Source: Nostoc edaphicum CCNP1411 (GTDB lineage: Bacteria; Cyanobacteriota; Cyanobacteriia; Cyanobacteriales; Nostocaceae). From it: 64,000 bases of DNA. A program made the translations under genes and the position numbers. Positions 1 through 9,497 of the stretch are shown piece after piece. Where the stretch lies: assembly GCF_014023275.1 (NCBI RefSeq), contig NZ_CP054698.1, forward strand, positions 2,232,001-2,296,000, in the 5' to 3' direction. The stretch's first letter is position 1. Each line of letters starts with the position of its first letter. The notes below the pieces were generated by a model that had not been told where the DNA came from, did no database searches, and saw only the letters and a program-made list of their open reading frames with translations.

Positions 1-829
1 CAGATCCGAGAAAGAAAATTGCCATCAAAATAATCGTAAACCCGGTTAAAGGCGAATTGGGGACAAAAATACGCCAATACAAAACTAATAAAGCCATGAA
101 GATGGCCGCCACCGCTGCAACTAACCCTAAATAGGTTGATAAACGCAGTGGTACTATTGAAAAGGACACCAGACCATTGATAGCAAGCGCTAAAGATTTG
201 CTGAAAGTGTACTTGACTTCCCCGGCAAAGCGAGGGTCGCGCTCGAACCGAATTGCTGTTTGCTGAAAGCCAACCCAAGAACGTAAACCACGAATATAGC
301 GGGCGCGTTCTGGCATAGAATTAAGAAGATCTACGACTTGCCGATCCATTAAACAAAAATCACCAGTATCAGTAGGAATATCTACATCTGCAAGCTTCTT
401 CAGAAGACGATAAAAGAAGTAGGCAGTAAAACGCTTGAATCGTCCTTCCTTGAGACGTTGACTGCGTTGAGCGTAGACGACCTGATACCCCTGTCGCCAT
501 TTTTCAACCATGTCGGGAATTAGTTCTGGTGGATCTTGTAAATCCGCATCCAGGATGACGATAACTTGACCCCGGACAAAATTGAGACCAGCAGTAACTG
601 CAATTTGGTGACCAAAGTTACGAGCAAAGCTCAAGTAGCAAACGCGTGGGTCTTTTTGATGGAGGTCTCGTATTAGTTGTAGGGAGCGATCGCGGCTACC
701 ATCATTGATTAAAATTAATTCGACAAGACCATCCATCCGATTCATTACTGTAGTCAGTCTACGGTATAGTTCGGGAATAATTTCTTCTTCGTTATAGATT
801 GGAATAACAAATGAATACTTTGGTAGCAT
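1..829 (-). CDS. family 2 glycosyltransferase (GtrB/DPM1-like), 3' end cut by window edge
   Basis: The reverse strand encodes about 276 residues starting [18 protein letters not shown] at 829 and running off the left edge. It shows the GT2 nucleotide-sugar fold: an N-terminal strand with IPIYNE, then [12 protein letters not shown], then [13 protein letters not shown], where the acidic DAD/LQDPPE motif binds metal and the sugar nucleotide. The last ~60 residues are hydrophobic and look like the start of the paired transmembrane helices found in GtrB and polyprenyl-phosphate glycosyltransferases. The likely role is transfer of a sugar from a nucleotide donor to a polyprenyl phosphate at the cytoplasmic membrane. 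Only 3 nt separate it from the upstream TVP38-like gene, so the two are probably co-transcribed. The family is secure; donor and acceptor cannot be told. Confidence 0.88.
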   Translation of the reverse strand, partial: MLPKYSFVIPIYNEEEIIPELYRRLTTVMNRMDGLVELILINDGSRDRSLQLIRDLHQKDPRVCYLSFARNFGHQIAVTAGLNFVRGQVIVILDADLQDPPELIPDMVEKWRQGYQVVYAQRSQRLKEGRFKRFTAYFFYRLLKKLADVDIPTDTGDFCLMDRQVVDLLNSMPERARYIRGLRSWVGFQQTAIRFERDPRFAGEVKYTFSKSLALAINGLVSFSIVPLRLSTYLGLVAAVAAIFMALLVLYWRIFVPNSPLTGFTIILMAIFFLGS

Positions 830-832
830 AGT

Positions 833-1543
833 TTATTTCTTATTCGGGTTAATGTGATCTGATGAGTCTGATTTTTTAAGGTTTTCTATAGCTTTTTTAG
901 GAAAAGTACGACGATTTCGATACCAAGTAGACCCCGCAACCAACATTCCAGTTAAGCCTAAAGCGAGAACTAGCGGTAAGAAATCACCTGTTTTAACTGC
1001 TTTCAAACCAGAACTACCTAGTAGTACAAAAGGTAAGACACTCGGTACTGTTCCTAATGTTGTACCTAGAACATAATCTTTAAAACTAATCGACGTTAGT
1101 CCAGCGACGAAATTGACCAAGCCATAGGGCATAATCGGTACTAGTCGTATGGCAAACATATAAAAAAGTCCTCCACGACGAACCTCAGCATCCATTGCTT
1201 GCCAACGTCCTGCTAGTCGTTTTGCAATTGCTTCGCGTCCAATAGTACGAGTAAAAGCAAAGGCGATGATTGCCGCAATGACAGCTCCAACACTAGTCCA
1301 GACAGTTCCTAGCCAGGGCCCAAAAATTGCACCTCCAGTCAAATTGAGCACTGTTGAAGGCAAAACTAACATGGTTGCTACAACGTACAAAGCAACATAA
1401 ATAACAGGTGCCCAAATTCCAGAATATTTCAGCAAAGCTTGAATTTGTTCTGGTTCAACGCCGCCAAGAAGATATACTGCTATACCAGTCGCAACGATGC
1501 AACCTAATGTGAGTAGTAAAACACCAGTTTTTAAGTTCCACAC
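833..1543 (-). CDS. TVP38/TMEM64 (SNARE-associated, DedA-like) membrane protein
   Basis: 236 residues, GTG start at 1543 with GGAG about a dozen bases upstream. About five hydrophobic segments are seen, near residues 7-28, 42-62, 70-98, 130-150 and 185-205, and the tail is basic and hydrophilic. The central block with LTGGAIFGPWLGT, then RLVPIMPYGLVNFVAGLT, is the PF09335 signature: a re-entrant G-rich segment and R-x-x-P-x-x-P followed by N-x-x-A-G. Members are inner-membrane proteins linked to lipid or undecaprenyl-phosphate scrambling, though the substrate of the cyanobacterial members is not settled. The adjacent glycosyltransferase (3-nt gap) and the membrane glycosyltransferase upstream on the same strand would fit lipid-linked sugar handling; that is inference. 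Confidence 0.85.
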   Translation of the reverse strand: MWNLKTGVLLLTLGCIVATGIAVYLLGGVEPEQIQALLKYSGIWAPVIYVALYVVATMLVLPSTVLNLTGGAIFGPWLGTVWTSVGAVIAAIIAFAFTRTIGREAIAKRLAGRWQAMDAEVRRGGLFYMFAIRLVPIMPYGLVNFVAGLTSISFKDYVLGTTLGTVPSVLPFVLLGSSGLKAVKTGDFLPLVLALGLTGMLVAGSTWYRNRRTFPKKAIENLKKSDSSDHINPNKK

Positions 1544-1764
1544 TAGGACTCTACTCCTACTTTTTTTCTAAACACAATCTAATTTCTCTCTATTTGCCCT
1601 TTCATTGAATTCGTGAAAATCTTGGTTTTGGAAAGCAGAGTAAATAAATTACTTAAAAAGTTAAGTGACGTTATTCGTTACTTTAGTCAGTTAAGATAAT
1701 ACAATCTTCAGACTCATCGCCAAAACCCATCTTTTCCCTCTTTTACAAGGTAACAAATTGATAA

Positions 1765-3330
1765 TTACAATTTTAAAATATCAAACTTATTAGATAAGCT
1801 AGATGCTTCAACGTCAACCTTTCTGGCCTCTTTATCCAACATATTTAATACAAGATAACCTTTCTGATATTGATCTGTTTCTTGCAAAAATCTCTGTATT
1901 TCATTTATTTTTGATTTCCAACCTTGGAAATAACATATAAACTTATTTTTTTGATTTTCTACAACGATTACGGATATGTATAAAGGTTTAGGTCTAAAAG
2001 TAGATCGTTTTTGATATGTAATATCATCGTCTGTAAAAACATTTGTTTTTTCATATTTAACTTTTGTATCTTTTGATATAAGTTGAATTTGAACTACTGC
2101 CGGAATAGTATCGGCAATTACTAAAATTGGCTGACCTTTCGGTTCTAATTGTTGTAATTCGTTCCCTAAACTTCTGACTGTGTGAGAGTATTTCTCTGAC
2201 ATTGGCGCAGAGTAGGAGTATTTAAAGCTTATTAAAACAGAAAATATTAAAACTACTGCGAGTGCTACTCCCCTCTTAGTATTATTTTTTACAAATGATT
2301 TTACTGTTGGGAAAATATCTGCTAAGAAAATTGCAATACTAACTGCTACAACAGGAGATAAATAGATAAAATGACGGGCGGGAGCAGGATTTGGCAACCA
2401 GAATATGTAATTTAATAGAACTGTTGGTAAGATAAATAAGAGAGATGAATAATTCTTTCTATACACCAAATAGATGCAGGATATAAAAAATATCAGAAAT
2501 AGTAAAGGATTTAAGCCCCACACAAAAAGTAGGTTACCAAACAAAAAATTCTCAACGTATCTAGTAGGATTATTCCATAATAAAAGTTGATCAACTATTC
2601 CATTACTCTTTTCAATCCCTGGAATTGGAGGGAGTTGAGATTGCATTACTTTAAAAATAATTACTGGAAAAAAACTATATAAAATCGAAGGAGAAACAAT
2701 CTTTTTAAAAGGATAATTTTCTAGAAGAAGACAGGCTGGAATTAGAGGAAACATTAGGATTGCATCGAGCCTGAACATTAAACATAAAGCAAAACTAGCA
2801 ATAATTAATACATCCCATAAAATTAATTTTTTCCATCCTAATCTCAAAGAGCTTAAGAATGAGCGATAACCAATCAAGGCTAATCCTATGAACATGAATA
2901 ATACAGCTCCAGTCATGGGATGTCCGTATTGGCTGGTTACCCTCCAAACTGGAAGAAACATTAGTAATATATTTGCTACTATAGCTATACTAGTTCCCCA
3001 ATATCTTTTAACTAAAAAGAAGAAAGGTATAACCGTCAAAATAGCACTCAAGGCATTTATATAGTTCATGAAAGGAATTATCAGAGCCAAATTTGTTTGA
3101 AAAATTGGTCTGAAAAAATCTAATAAAACAAAGTATGCAAAAGAGATATCACGACCATAAAGCATACTGCTTCCTAATGGTTTATTAGATGTAATTGAGT
3201 CAATGATACCCATTACCATCCGGAAGGTATCTCTTTCTCCTGGCGTATCTTTATATACTATCGGTAAGAAAAGTATACTAGCTAACCCTAGTAAAGCTAG
3301 TAATACAATTGTACTATTGTATTTTTTCAT
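1765..3330 (-). CDS. polytopic membrane protein, GT39/ArnT-like glycosyltransferase candidate
   Basis: 521 residues from ATG at 3330. About ten to twelve hydrophobic helices cover residues 5-375, followed by a soluble C-terminal domain of ~130 residues. The first loop after helix 1 contains the acidic KDTPGERDTFR, in the position where GT39/PMT and ArnT-type enzymes carry their catalytic Asp/Glu. A run LPNPAPARHFIYLSPVV in a late loop resembles the polyprenyl-sugar-binding region of such proteins. This architecture suits a GT-C fold transferase using a polyprenyl-phosphate sugar, which would match the GtrB-like enzyme two genes downstream. The GT-C assignment rests on topology and the acidic loop, so it is moderate. 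Base composition is more AT-rich than its neighbours. Confidence 0.6.
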   Translation of the reverse strand: MKKYNSTIVLLALLGLASILFLPIVYKDTPGERDTFRMVMGIIDSITSNKPLGSSMLYGRDISFAYFVLLDFFRPIFQTNLALIIPFMNYINALSAILTVIPFFFLVKRYWGTSIAIVANILLMFLPVWRVTSQYGHPMTGAVLFMFIGLALIGYRSFLSSLRLGWKKLILWDVLIIASFALCLMFRLDAILMFPLIPACLLLENYPFKKIVSPSILYSFFPVIIFKVMQSQLPPIPGIEKSNGIVDQLLLWNNPTRYVENFLFGNLLFVWGLNPLLFLIFFISCIYLVYRKNYSSLLFILPTVLLNYIFWLPNPAPARHFIYLSPVVAVSIAIFLADIFPTVKSFVKNNTKRGVALAVVLIFSVLISFKYSYSAPMSEKYSHTVRSLGNELQQLEPKGQPILVIADTIPAVVQIQLISKDTKVKYEKTNVFTDDDITYQKRSTFRPKPLYISVIVVENQKNKFICYFQGWKSKINEIQRFLQETDQYQKGYLVLNMLDKEARKVDVEASSLSNKFDILKL

Positions 3331-3992
3331 AACTGTTTAGTATAAAACCTCAGTGAAACTTTACCATAGGCAGTTAAATTTAAATATATTTTTTAAGTTA
3401 AATTAGGCGATGTGGAAGTAACCAGCCATTTCAAGATGTATAATTTACATCTTTATTTCTGAGCTAAAATCTTAAAAATATTGGGCTTGTTTTTCAGTTA
3501 GGTGTACTTTAGCTGCGCTTTCTCTGGCTCTCACGGACTTGCTTCTTTATGGTTGGTTTCTAACATGAATTTTTTGGCTTTGCTGATAAAGCGAGGCTTT
3601 TATAAATTACGCAAAAATAGCCGAAACCCTTATTTTACGGTAGAGGCAATTCATGTAGATTACGAGAACGCTTTCAGCGTTAGCGCAGCGGTAGCGACGT
3701 TCGCGCAGCGTCTCGCAGAGAAGGAGCGTCACCCGCAGAGTATTGCCCCTAACGCGTGTTCTACAAAATCAGCTTCTAGACAAAACTTGTATTCTTGACG
3801 ACAGCCATATTTGCTATAGATGTGTCATGATTGCCAGGATTATCCGCTAAAGAGTCAATTTGGTGGGAAGTTCTTCTTTATGAATCGTTAATCTATACTG
3901 GTTTTTTAAATAATTTCCTGTAAAATGCTAATCAAAATCTACGGTAATTGCGTCGAGTTATCGTAGATTTAAGACCTCATACCTTGACAAAC
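3331..3992. other. intergenic region, divergent promoter space with a GC-rich palindromic repeat
   Basis: 662 bp between the divergent membrane glycosyltransferase gene and ssuD, so promoters for both should lie here, although no convincing -35/-10 pair was picked out. At about 3670-3730 is a GC-rich block with nested CGCAGCG, GCGTCTCGCAGAG and GCGTTAGCGCAGCG words. A related shorter block recurs near 8405-8445. It behaves like a dispersed Nostoc repeat and not like a gene. An open frame at 3502-3798 crosses this block and is judged spurious. Confidence 0.6.
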
Positions 3993-5141
3993 ATGCAAAT
4001 TCTCTGGTTTATTCCTACTGGATCTCATGACGGACGCTATTTAGGCACAGATATTGGCTCTCGTGTTGCCACACCTGATTATTTGCAGCAAATTGCCCAA
4101 GCTGTGGATAATTTAGGTTACACGGGTGCATTGTTACCCACAGGTAGTTCTTGTGAAGATGCTTGGATTACCGCCGCAGCTTTTATATCTGTCACCAAGC
4201 AGATGAAATTTCTCGTGGCAATTCGCCCAGGAATTACTTCCCCTGGTGCTGCTGCACGGATGGCAGCAACATTTGACCGGATTTCTAAAGGAAGATTGTT
4301 AATTAATGTGGTGACAGGTGGAGATCCTGTACAACTAGCTGGGGATGGCTTGCATCTTAGTCATGACGATCGCTATGATTTAACCGATGAATTTCTCACA
4401 GTTTGGCGGGGTATCGTCAGCGGGGAAACAGTTGATTTTCAGGGAAACTACCTGAATATCAAAGGCGGTAAACTCTTATTTCCACCAGTTCAAAAACCCT
4501 ATCCACCCTTGTGGTTTGGCGGCTCATCTGCTGCTGCCAAACGGGTTGCTGCTAAACATATAGATGTTTACCTGACTTGGGGAGAACCTCCACAACAAGT
4601 AGCCCAAAAGATAGCCGAAGTCAGAAAATTGGCGGCTGAACAAGGTAGAACAGTCCGTTTTGGGATTCGCTTGCATGTAATAGTGCGAGAAACCGAATCT
4701 GCTGCTTGGGATGCTGCCAATGAACTAATTAAGTATGTGGATGAGGATGCGATCGCAAAAGCTCAGAAAAATTTGGCTAATTCTGATTCTGAAGGACAGC
4801 GGCGCATGAGTCAATTACATGGTGGTAGTCGAAAAACCTTAGAAATTAGCCCCAACCTATGGACAGGAATTGGATTAGTGCGGGGTGGTGCTGGTACTGC
4901 CCTAGTTGGAGATCCCGACACTGTTGCCGCTAGGATGCTGGAATATCACAATTTGGGCATAGAAACTTTCGTTTTCTCTGGATATCCCCATTTAGAAGAA
5001 GCGTATCGCACTGCTGAATTATTATTTCCACGCCTACCTTTGCAGAGGGAAACTACATCGCTAACGCCACCAGTATTGAGTACAGTGAGCGAAATAGTTA
5101 CCAGTGAAAAATTTGCAAAACAACTAACGAGTGCTTCATGA
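3993..5141 (+). CDS. ssuD: FMNH2-dependent alkanesulfonate monooxygenase
   Basis: 382 residues from ATG at 3993. The open frame extends back to a TTG at 3948, but family members begin at [17 protein letters not shown], so the ATG is preferred. The fold is the bacterial luciferase-like TIM barrel: residues near the N terminus with [13 protein letters not shown] spacing, then [24 protein letters not shown] and INVVTGGDP, both strongly SsuD-like, and [15 protein letters not shown]. The enzyme cleaves C-S bonds of aliphatic sulfonates with O2 and reduced FMN, releasing sulfite and an aldehyde in the cytoplasm. It is followed by ssuC and ssuB on the same strand. The FMN reductase SsuE is not in the window. 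Such genes are usually induced by sulfate limitation; no regulator site was identified. Confidence 0.93.
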   Translation: MQILWFIPTGSHDGRYLGTDIGSRVATPDYLQQIAQAVDNLGYTGALLPTGSSCEDAWITAAAFISVTKQMKFLVAIRPGITSPGAAARMAATFDRISKGRLLINVVTGGDPVQLAGDGLHLSHDDRYDLTDEFLTVWRGIVSGETVDFQGNYLNIKGGKLLFPPVQKPYPPLWFGGSSAAAKRVAAKHIDVYLTWGEPPQQVAQKIAEVRKLAAEQGRTVRFGIRLHVIVRETESAAWDAANELIKYVDEDAIAKAQKNLANSDSEGQRRMSQLHGGSRKTLEISPNLWTGIGLVRGGAGTALVGDPDTVAARMLEYHNLGIETFVFSGYPHLEEAYRTAELLFPRLPLQRETTSLTPPVLSTVSEIVTSEKFAKQLTSAS

Positions 5142-5256
5142 ATAATTCGTAATTCGTAATTGAAAAGCAAATTACTAATTAATAACTCATAATTGCGAAT
5201 TAAGTTGACGAAACTTCTAGATTCATCCTTTGGAACAATCTACAATCCAGAATTCC

Positions 5257-6084
5257 ATGACTATTACTTTTAAACACACCAAGAGCAACGATAATATATC
5301 CCTGAGCAAGGTGTTAGAAAACCCACAACTCCAGAACATAGTTCCCTGGATTGTCCCCGTTCTAGTGCTAGTACTTTGGGAATTGGCTTCCAGAACTGGT
5401 TTCCTCTCAACCAGAATTTTACCTGCCCCCAGTGGTGTAATCGCTACAGCTATTAAACTAGCCTCCACCGGAGAACTTTTTCAACATATAGGAATTAGTG
5501 CTGGGCGGGCGATATCTGGTTTTATAGTTGGTGGTAGTATTGGGTTTGGTTTGGGATTACTCAATGGCTTTTCCCGTGTAGCAGAAAAGTTATTAGATAG
5601 TTCATTGCAAATGCTCCGCACTATCCCCAATTTGGCATTAATTCCGTTGGTAATTCTCTGGTTTGGTATTGGCGATCAAGCCAGATTATTTCTAGTGTCT
5701 ATGGGCGTATTTTTTCCATTATATCTCAATACATTTCATGGCATCCGCAGCGTTGACCCTGGACTGATTGAAATGGGAAAAGTCTATGGATTGAAAACAC
5801 CACAACTTCTTTGGCAAATCATTTTTCCAGGCGCTTTATCTTCGATTCTCGTTGGTGTCCGTTTTTCCTTGGGGATTATGTGGCTGACACTAATTGTGGC
5901 AGAAACGATCGCAGCAGATTCCGGTCTTGGTTATATGGCAATGAACGCCCGTGAGTTTATGCAAACCGATGTTGTGGTATTGAGTATTGTGATCTATGCA
6001 TTGCTGGGTAAATTAGCAGATGCTGTTGCCAGAGGATTAGAAACAAAATTCTTGGCTTGGAACCCCAATTATCAAAGGTCATAA
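5257..6084 (+). CDS. ssuC: aliphatic sulfonate ABC transporter permease
   Basis: 275 residues from ATG at 5257; an in-frame TTG at 5230 would add nine residues and cannot be excluded because neither start has a good ribosome site. Six or so membrane helices are seen. The conserved binding-protein-dependent permease loop appears near the C-terminal third as KVYGLKTPQLLWQIIFPGALSSILVGVR, the EAA motif that docks on the ATPase. LIVAETIAADSGLGYMAMNAREF is typical of the SsuC/TauC/NrtB group. It would form the membrane channel of the sulfonate importer with SsuB. Nitrate or cyanate permeases are close relatives, but the ssuD neighbour favours sulfonate. Confidence 0.9.
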   Translation: MTITFKHTKSNDNISLSKVLENPQLQNIVPWIVPVLVLVLWELASRTGFLSTRILPAPSGVIATAIKLASTGELFQHIGISAGRAISGFIVGGSIGFGLGLLNGFSRVAEKLLDSSLQMLRTIPNLALIPLVILWFGIGDQARLFLVSMGVFFPLYLNTFHGIRSVDPGLIEMGKVYGLKTPQLLWQIIFPGALSSILVGVRFSLGIMWLTLIVAETIAADSGLGYMAMNAREFMQTDVVVLSIVIYALLGKLADAVARGLETKFLAWNPNYQRS

Positions 6085-6098
6085 ATGCTAAATTCACC

Positions 6099-6140
6099 AA
6101 AGTCAAAGGTTGAAAATCATTGATTTTAGCTTTTGACTTT
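6099..6140 (+). terminator. A/T-rich hairpin between ssuC and ssuB
   Basis: A 9-bp perfect stem (6099-6107 AAAGTCAAA with 6132-6140 TTTGACTTT) encloses a second complementary pair (6113-6119 AAAATCA with 6121-6127 TGATTTT). T-rich sequence follows. It could act as a partial terminator or a processing site that lowers ssuB output, or be a repeat remnant. The stem is seen; the function is inference. Confidence 0.35.
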
Positions 6141-6210
6141 CATTTATTTTGAGTGTGATTTGCTTCCTTCAACGTCTCATCAAATAATTAAATCTCGACT
6201 GTTCTAAAAT

Positions 6211-6217
6211 AAGGAGG
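6211..6217 (+). promoter_or_regulatory. strong ribosome binding site that decides the ssuB start
   Basis: AAGGAGG lies 8 nt before a GTG at 6226 and only 2 nt before a TTG at 6220. The spacing selects the GTG as the ssuB start. Confidence 0.75.
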
Positions 6218-6225
6218 TTTTGCAA

Positions 6226-6996
6226 GTGAGTTCAAATGTACAGGGTACACAACTAAGTATTTTGGAATTGACGAAAGCTTTTGGCAAAAAAACTGTTTTA
6301 AATTCGTTGAATTTAGAAGTTGAAGCAGGTGAATTTGTCGCTATTGTCGGACGAAGTGGTTGTGGTAAGAGTACCTTATTGCGTCTTGTATCAGGATTAG
6401 ACAAAACAACTTCAGGCGGAATACTACTGGATGGAGAACCACTGCGTAGACTCAGCGGTTCTGTAAGAGTGATGTTTCAAGACCCCCGTTTGTTACCTTG
6501 GAAGCGCGTTATCCAAAATGTAGGGTTAGGCTTACAAGGTGATTGGCGTGAAAAAGCATTGTGGGCACTAGGTAAAGTCGGACTCAAAGATCGGGCTGAT
6601 GAGTGGCCTTATGTTTTATCTGGTGGACAACGGCAACGGGTATCATTAGCAAGAGCGTTAGTCAGCCAACCCCGTTTGTTGTTATTAGATGAACCTTTGG
6701 GAGCATTAGATGCTTTAACTCGCCAAGAAATGCAGAATTTGATTGAGAACTTATGGCAAGAGCGAAAATTTACTGCGTTTTTGGTTACTCATGATGTGGA
6801 AGAGGCTGTGGCCTTGGCAGACCGAGTGATAGTGATTGATGAAGGACAGATTTCTCTAGATTTACCTGTGAAACTTTCACGCCCGCGAGATAGAAGTAGC
6901 GAAGCATTTGTCAATATTAGAGAAACAGTTCTCCAGCGAGTAATGAGCAATGAAGGTAATCAACCAAATAACCAATTGTTGCAGTTGAGTAGTTGA
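6226..6996 (+). CDS. ssuB: aliphatic sulfonate ABC transporter ATP-binding protein
   Basis: 256 residues from GTG at 6226, chosen by the AAGGAGG at 6211-6217. It has all ABC ATPase motifs in order: Walker [10 protein letters not shown] near residue 46, Q-loop [13 protein letters not shown], signature LSGGQRQR, Walker [13 protein letters not shown] and switch His in [10 protein letters not shown]. The phrase [10 protein letters not shown] is typical of the SsuB/TauB/NrtD subfamily. It powers uptake through SsuC. No periplasmic binding protein gene (ssuA) lies within the window, so binding must be supplied from elsewhere or from the part of the locus not seen. Confidence 0.92.
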   Translation: MSSNVQGTQLSILELTKAFGKKTVLNSLNLEVEAGEFVAIVGRSGCGKSTLLRLVSGLDKTTSGGILLDGEPLRRLSGSVRVMFQDPRLLPWKRVIQNVGLGLQGDWREKALWALGKVGLKDRADEWPYVLSGGQRQRVSLARALVSQPRLLLLDEPLGALDALTRQEMQNLIENLWQERKFTAFLVTHDVEEAVALADRVIVIDEGQISLDLPVKLSRPRDRSSEAFVNIRETVLQRVMSNEGNQPNNQLLQLSS

Positions 6997-7391
6997 AGTT
7001 TAGCTTTTGTTAGTTGATTAATATAATGCTTGAGGTAGCTGCGGTAAAATAGGCTACTTCGAGAACTAATATTATTAATATAGCAATATTATCTGATATG
7101 GGAAAAATAGTTTTTTATAACATATATGCGGAGTGGCTTGCCGCAGGTTACCGCAGAGATATAGAGAAGTGGAGAGATTTTCACGAATGATTTAGGATTA
7201 TTATAGCTGAGTATATTTTAGTGTTGAAAGAGGCTACTAAGTGTAATGGAAGCATTTTTGCTTTAGTGATTTCATCTATAATTAAAAGTAATTATTAAAA
7301 TTGGTATTAGTAGCAAATAGTCGGTATTTTAGTAGTGAAACAGAAGCATTCTTTAGAAATGGTATTGTAAATAGGAAAGAGGTTATCTACC
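6997..7391. other. intergenic region without recognised gene
   Basis: 395 bp of AT-rich DNA between ssuB and the first dehydrogenase. It must hold the promoter of the dehydrogenase gene, whose AGAGG-type ribosome site is just before 7392. No terminator hairpin, RNA gene or clear repeat was recognised. Confidence 0.5.
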
Positions 7392-8339
7392 ATGAAATTA
7401 ATTTTACCGCTCGATCTCTTTGCTGACATTGAGCCTCATCTACCGCCTGAGACAGAGGTTGTAAGAGTAGATATTGAAGGAAATTTAGATGGGGATGCTA
7501 GCGATGCTGAAGTTTATTTCAGTTGGTTTTTATCCAGAAGTCCGACCTTGCATAAAATACTAGAAGCTGCACCTGCACTGCGTTGGCATCATGCACCAAA
7601 TGCAGGGGTGAATCACATCCTGACATCAACTTATTTGAAAAGAGATATTATCCTCACAAATGGGGCCGGAGTACATGGAATTCCGATCGCAGAATTTGTG
7701 ATCGCTTATATACTAGCTCATGCCAAACACCTGCCAGAACTATATGCTTTACAGTCCGAACGTCATTGGAAAAGAGGCTTTGCCATCGAAGAGTTGACAG
7801 ATGCAACCTTACTGATTATTGGTGCTGGTGGTATTGGTCAAGAAATTGCGGCTCGTGCTAAACCCTTTGGCTTAAGAATTATTGGCAGTCGTCGTCATCC
7901 CCAAGAGCTACCAAATTTTGATAAAGTAGTAGGTGCTGACGAATGGCGATCGCTCCTGCCAGGGGTTGATTATGTAGTTATTGCAACCCCACTAACTCCA
8001 GAAACCAAAGAACTTATTGATGAATCTGTATTGCGATCGCTCCCAAATCATGCCTACCTAATTAATATTGCTCGCGGTGGCGTAGTCGATGAATCGGCAT
8101 TAATAAAAGCGCTTACAGAAGGTTGGATTGCAGGTGCAGCATTAGACACAGTTAATTCAGAACCGCTACCACCAGAAAGTCCTTTGTGGACACTTCCTAA
8201 CATTTTTATTACACCTCATACTTCCGGTCATTCCCCAAAAAGTAAACAGCGTTCAATAGCGCTATTTATCGACAATTTGAAGCGTTACCAAGCTGGTCAG
8301 CCTTTACGAAATGTAGTAGACAAAGAAGCGGGATACTAA
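7392..8339 (+). CDS. D-isomer-specific 2-hydroxyacid dehydrogenase, copy 1
   Basis: 315 residues. A catalytic domain split around a Rossmann domain is seen: dinucleotide site GAGGIGQEIAARA near residue 145, then INIARGGVVDESAL with the substrate-binding Arg, the Glu in NSEPLPPESPLW and the catalytic His in FITPHTSGHSP. The protein should reduce a 2-oxoacid (or the reverse) with NAD(P)H in the cytoplasm; the substrate is unknown. The gene begins after an AGAGG site and is followed 142 nt later by a close paralogue. Both end with nearly the same peptide, GQPLRNVVDK-x-AGY, which points to a tandem duplication. Confidence 0.88.
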   Translation: MKLILPLDLFADIEPHLPPETEVVRVDIEGNLDGDASDAEVYFSWFLSRSPTLHKILEAAPALRWHHAPNAGVNHILTSTYLKRDIILTNGAGVHGIPIAEFVIAYILAHAKHLPELYALQSERHWKRGFAIEELTDATLLIIGAGGIGQEIAARAKPFGLRIIGSRRHPQELPNFDKVVGADEWRSLLPGVDYVVIATPLTPETKELIDESVLRSLPNHAYLINIARGGVVDESALIKALTEGWIAGAALDTVNSEPLPPESPLWTLPNIFITPHTSGHSPKSKQRSIALFIDNLKRYQAGQPLRNVVDKEAGY

Positions 8340-8481
8340 ACAATTAAAAATTAAAAATTAAAAATTAAAAATGAAGAGGTACTGCCGATTGGGTTGCACA
8401 ATCCAAAATCTTCGACTGAGCGTTCGCGTAGCGTCTCGGAGAGAAGTCGAAATCCAAAATGGAATCAAGGAGTAGCAAATA

Positions 8482-9429
8482 ATGAAACTAATTTTACCCG
8501 ATCATCTGATTGCTGATATTAAACCACTCCTACCATCTGATATAGATGTTGTGGAAGTGGATAGTGAAGGTAATCTTGATAGTGATCCTAGTGATGCAGA
8601 AATTTATGTCAATGGATTTTACCTGAAAACCTCCACCCTTGACAAAGTACTCACAGCAGCACCCGCGTTGCGTTGGCAACAGTCACCGAGTGCTGGCGTA
8701 AATCACATCCTCACGCCAACTTTTTTGCAAAAGGACATTATCCTTACCAATGGCGCAGGAGTGCACGCAATTCCAATTTCGGAATTTGTACTGGCATTCA
8801 TGCTTTATCACGCCAAGAATTTACGGAAATTGCAAACTTTGCAGGATGAACACACTTGGGTAAGAGGAGTGTTTCTTGAGGAGTTGGCAGACGCGACTTT
8901 ATTAATTCTCGGCACTGGGAATATTGGTCAAGCGATCGCATCTCGCGCCAAAGCTTTTGGAGTTAAAGTTTGGGGTAGTCGCCGCCATCCCGAACCCCTA
9001 CCGAATTTTGACAAAGTTGTGGGTGCTGATGAGTGGCGATCGCTCCTGCCAGCAGCAGACTATGTAGTTATCGCTACACCATTAACTCTAGAAACTAAAG
9101 GCTTGATCGATGAATCTGCATTGCGCTCTATGCGCCAGTCTGCTTACTTAATTAACATTGCTCGTGGTGCAATAGTAGATGAAGCTGCATTGCTCACCGC
9201 ACTACGTGAGGGATGGATTGCGGGTGCTGGATTAGACACTGTTGCAACCGAACCCCTGCCACCGGAAAGTCCCTTATGGTCGCTACCGAATGCCTTTATC
9301 ACACCCCATTGTTCAGCCTTGTCGCCACGTCTGAGAGAGCGCATAGCAGAACTATTTATCGACAATCTTAAACGCTACCAAACCGGTCAGCCCTTGCGGA
9401 ATGTTGTAGACAAACAAGCTGGATACTAA
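8482..9429 (+). CDS. D-isomer-specific 2-hydroxyacid dehydrogenase, copy 2
   Basis: 315 residues, the same length as the preceding paralogue, with AAGGAGT upstream of the ATG. Motifs are GTGNIGQAIASRA for NAD(P), INIARGAIVDEAAL (Arg), TVATEPLPPESPLW (Glu) and FITPHCSALSP (His), so all three catalytic positions are kept. The stretch LPNFDKVVGADEWRSLLP is identical in both copies, while the first 130 residues differ more, as expected if substrate preference has drifted. Neighbouring ssu genes suggest, but do not show, a link to sulfonate-derived 2-oxoacids. Confidence 0.88.
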   Translation: MKLILPDHLIADIKPLLPSDIDVVEVDSEGNLDSDPSDAEIYVNGFYLKTSTLDKVLTAAPALRWQQSPSAGVNHILTPTFLQKDIILTNGAGVHAIPISEFVLAFMLYHAKNLRKLQTLQDEHTWVRGVFLEELADATLLILGTGNIGQAIASRAKAFGVKVWGSRRHPEPLPNFDKVVGADEWRSLLPAADYVVIATPLTLETKGLIDESALRSMRQSAYLINIARGAIVDEAALLTALREGWIAGAGLDTVATEPLPPESPLWSLPNAFITPHCSALSPRLRERIAELFIDNLKRYQTGQPLRNVVDKQAGY

Positions 9430-9497
9430 GTAAATAGAATGTATTCTATTATTCTTGGGCTGAAACATTAATCCTAAACTACTGCGATTAATATTTA

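Noticed and set aside
3502..3798. 98-residue open frame on the plus strand
   Set aside because: It crosses a GC-rich dispersed repeat, has no ribosome site and no recognisable protein pattern.
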